This document shows positions 61,827 to 64,000 of a stretch of DNA of 64,000 bases, one piece after another. The stretch is taken from NCBI GenBank assembly GCA_013397115.1, contig VWZW01005505.1, positions 1,945,880 to 2,009,879 of the forward strand. Direction: 5' to 3'. The translations under genes and the position numbers were made by a program. Positions within the stretch are counted from its first letter, which is position 1, and the number at the start of each line of letters is the position of its first letter. The notes under the pieces are model-generated. The model was not told the origin of the DNA. It did not search any database and saw only the letters and a list, made by a program, of their open reading frames with translations. Source of the stretch: Edolisoma coerulescens (lineage: Eukaryota; Chordata; Aves; Passeriformes; Campephagidae).

Positions 61827-64000
61827 GCCTTCTACAAAACAACCCTGCTTTTTCCCCTTCTCACTTGTAAGCTTGGGAAAACACATCCCAGCAAACCATC
61901 CTGCTCACTTTTCCCACAGTGTGCCTTTGCCATGAAACACCCAAGACACTGTTTGTCGTGGAGAGAAGCTGTAAGCTGTGATCACGTAGCTGCCTGCCCC
62001 AAGCAATATTCTCTGTAGCTGGAAACCTGTCCATTTAGCCTCACAGGATAAATGTCACATAAATTCTGTGACACCCATTCATTACTGCTCTTGATCACCC
62101 TTTCATGGGCTAATTGGTCCGTTTGTATTTGTTATTTAATGTTGTATTTCTTTGGCAGTTCAGGCTTGGCTGGAATTCAGAGGGAAAATTGTGTAGAGAG
62201 TAAGTTCATACCTCAATGATAATACAGGTTAAAGGTCTGAATTCTTTTACTTGTTTTTTCCCCCCCCATTAAATGGACTATAACCAGCACAGGTGATTTA
62301 CTCCACTGCACCAGACACACAGGGCATTTCCATCTCAGTAGGGCTTCTGCTCCCACATTCATGAACTGCCAAATACTCAGTATCCTGGACTAATGTGTTC
62401 CTTCTCAGATGTCGGAGAAAACCAAGAGAAGTGCAGAGCCAGAGTCAGGCTCCTTACAGAGAGGAACTGCTGACACTGCTTGCTGAACTTTCCCCCATGT
62501 CCGATTTCATCTGGGGGAAGGCAGGCTGGCAAAGAGGGCTGCCAGTGCCGTGAGGGTCAGACAGTGCAGAGAGAGGGTCCAGAGGAAATGACATACAATT
62601 TACCAGGGTTAAAAATTTTAGGAAAGGCTGCAGTAAATGCAGGTAAGTGACAAACATCTTCCTTTGCGTGAAGAACAACTAAAATGATCTGTGATGCGTA
62701 AATTATATGCTGTAATTGTGGAGACAGAATTACCTGCACTGGGACACGTTTAGGCTCTGCTTTCCAAAGGCTAAGCATGTGTGCCACCACCTGGCACACA
62801 TACAGCTACAGAGAAGGAGCTGCCTTTGTGCAAGTGGATTTTGGGGTTCTGCTTCTTTTTAATCATAGGAACAGCAATTGATAGCATACAGTATTAAGTA
62901 CCGCTTCCTCTCCTTCTTGCTTGGCTCCTGTGTAATAACTTCAGCTTGCAGCACAGCAGTGTATGGATCAGCATTAAATTAAAAGGTTCAGTCAGAATAA
63001 CTTCTGGAGTCAAATGTTATATCTATGAAAATAAAAAGTCGGCAGTGGAAGTGCTGACATAATTATAGCAAAGTAAGCAAACAATTCTATACTTAGGAGT
63101 ATGTAAACTGAAGCTTTTAAAACTACTTCCCTCCCTCTGGGAGGCCAAGGTGGCAGGGGTTCATATTAAACAGAGAAATTGGGACGTTGGAGATTCAGCT
63201 ATCATTATTTTTGTGCAGAAACCTGAGTTTCTCTTACTTTAGTTTCATATTTACAGCACCACAGGGTATGTAGTGACACTCAAACCCAAAACAAATATAT
63301 ATATTTTTTAATCCCAAGCTGAATGGAAAACCAGCATGTATAGAAAGTAATAAGGTGTAGCTCAAGTCTAGTGTGAAAATGAACAAATCACAGGCAAGCA
63401 TTTTTTTAAAGCTTAGTTTCTGATGTGTTTGTGTTTTCTGATGAAAGCTGACAGGTAGAACAGTTTTCTTTTTAAGAGACTGATGGAGCCCCAGGAAGAC
63501 AGGTGACAGGAGCAAACGAAAGCAACAGAAACATCAGATCTGCCTGTCCTACTTTAAAGAAATTTTGTCACAGGGCATGATTCTTTTGATTATTTTGGTT
63601 TTTTTTCTCATGAGATAGTGATGGAGAAAAGAGGTCCCAAGTTCATTTTATAGTTCAAATTTTAGGTTTCTTTGGTATCATTTCTTAATTGGGGAGGAAA
63701 AAACACTGGCATGTTTTGTGAGTGTGGTGGGATGGAGAGACGTACGCTGTAGACACATATGAGCATGATTATGAGTCTAAACTCCTGGCACTAAGATAGC
63801 AGAAAAGATTTTAATGTAGGCCTAACTAATAACACAAAATGAAGAAGCTGCATTTTGTTCTGACATCCTTATAAGATGCTTCAGTAATAATTGTTCTTTA
63901 AAAAGCCTTCACTTTCATGCCACAGAGACTTTGACAAAAGGCAGAAAGATGCTATTCCTGAAAGCTCTGTGTGGCTTACTTAAAAATAGATAGAGGAGAG

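Larger units (their letters stand above)
59425..64000. other. Non-coding AT-rich DNA, no gene seen
   Basis: Includes an (AT)17 microsatellite and two long T runs (60301, 61811). A slightly GC-richer patch at 62400-62620 has overlapping minus frames (62454-62678, 62557-62799) whose translations I do not recognise. The last minus frame (63234-63515) is unsupported. Confidence 0.55.

Noticed and set aside
1..64000. Prokaryotic-type systems: operons, CRISPR arrays, phage or plasmid modules
   Set aside because: Stops in all frames, no ribosome-binding-site-led gene series, no regularly spaced repeats, and clear avian retrotransposons show this is vertebrate nuclear DNA.
1..64000. Endogenous retrovirus or LTR elements
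   Set aside because: No long terminal repeat pair, primer-binding site, polypurine tract in the right context or retroviral protein motif was seen.

Overview
The window reads as nuclear DNA of a bird. The diagnostic evidence is its repeat content: five recognisable CR1 non-LTR retrotransposon copies, several with the avian CR1 tail (a GGTTGGAAGGGACC or GGTCCCTTCCAACC block next to ATTCTATG-type ends). There is also one short element with an isoleucine-tRNA-like head fused to a CR1-type tail. From memory, that SINE design (TguSINE1-like) is known from perching birds, so a passerine is the best guess. That guess rests on one element and is inference. The DNA is AT-rich, repeat-poor and full of stops in every frame.

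I found no protein-coding exon, no RNA gene under its own function, no CRISPR array and no prokaryotic-style operon. The open frames are mostly 60-150 codons, lack recognisable domains, and are what AT-rich vertebrate non-coding DNA gives by chance. The stretch is best described as an intergenic desert or the inside of a very large intron; the sequence does not say which.

Layout: 1-7 kb is unique DNA with an old L2/CR1-type reverse-transcriptase (RT) scrap near 1.75-1.93 kb. 7.2-7.6 kb has a small GC-rich patch followed by a repeated GCTTAA(T/A)TA motif. 12.6-12.9 kb is an unexplained GC-rich island. 16.9-17.4 kb and 36.15-37.33 kb are two decayed, minus-strand CR1/L3-like fossils; the second still spells an FADD catalytic box in a short open frame. 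A short CR1 tail lies at 22.88-22.97 kb (plus strand) behind an A/C-rich tract. Clear minus-strand CR1 copies lie at 29.49-29.96, 43.64-43.75, 49.11-49.34 and 54.64-55.48 kb, and the tRNA-Ile-type SINE at 49.39-49.51 kb (plus strand). Candidate conserved non-coding blocks are suggested at about 21.2-21.5 and 51.78-52.02 kb. Simple repeats include an (AT)17 at 60.08 kb, a (GT)7 at 48.31 kb and several homopolymer runs.

No set of genes working together can be described, and I did not find an undescribed biological system. The most informative items are the SINE, the fossil RT pieces, and the few blocks whose composition or internal repetition stands out from the background. Family names for repeats come from memory of their sequence features, not from a database search.
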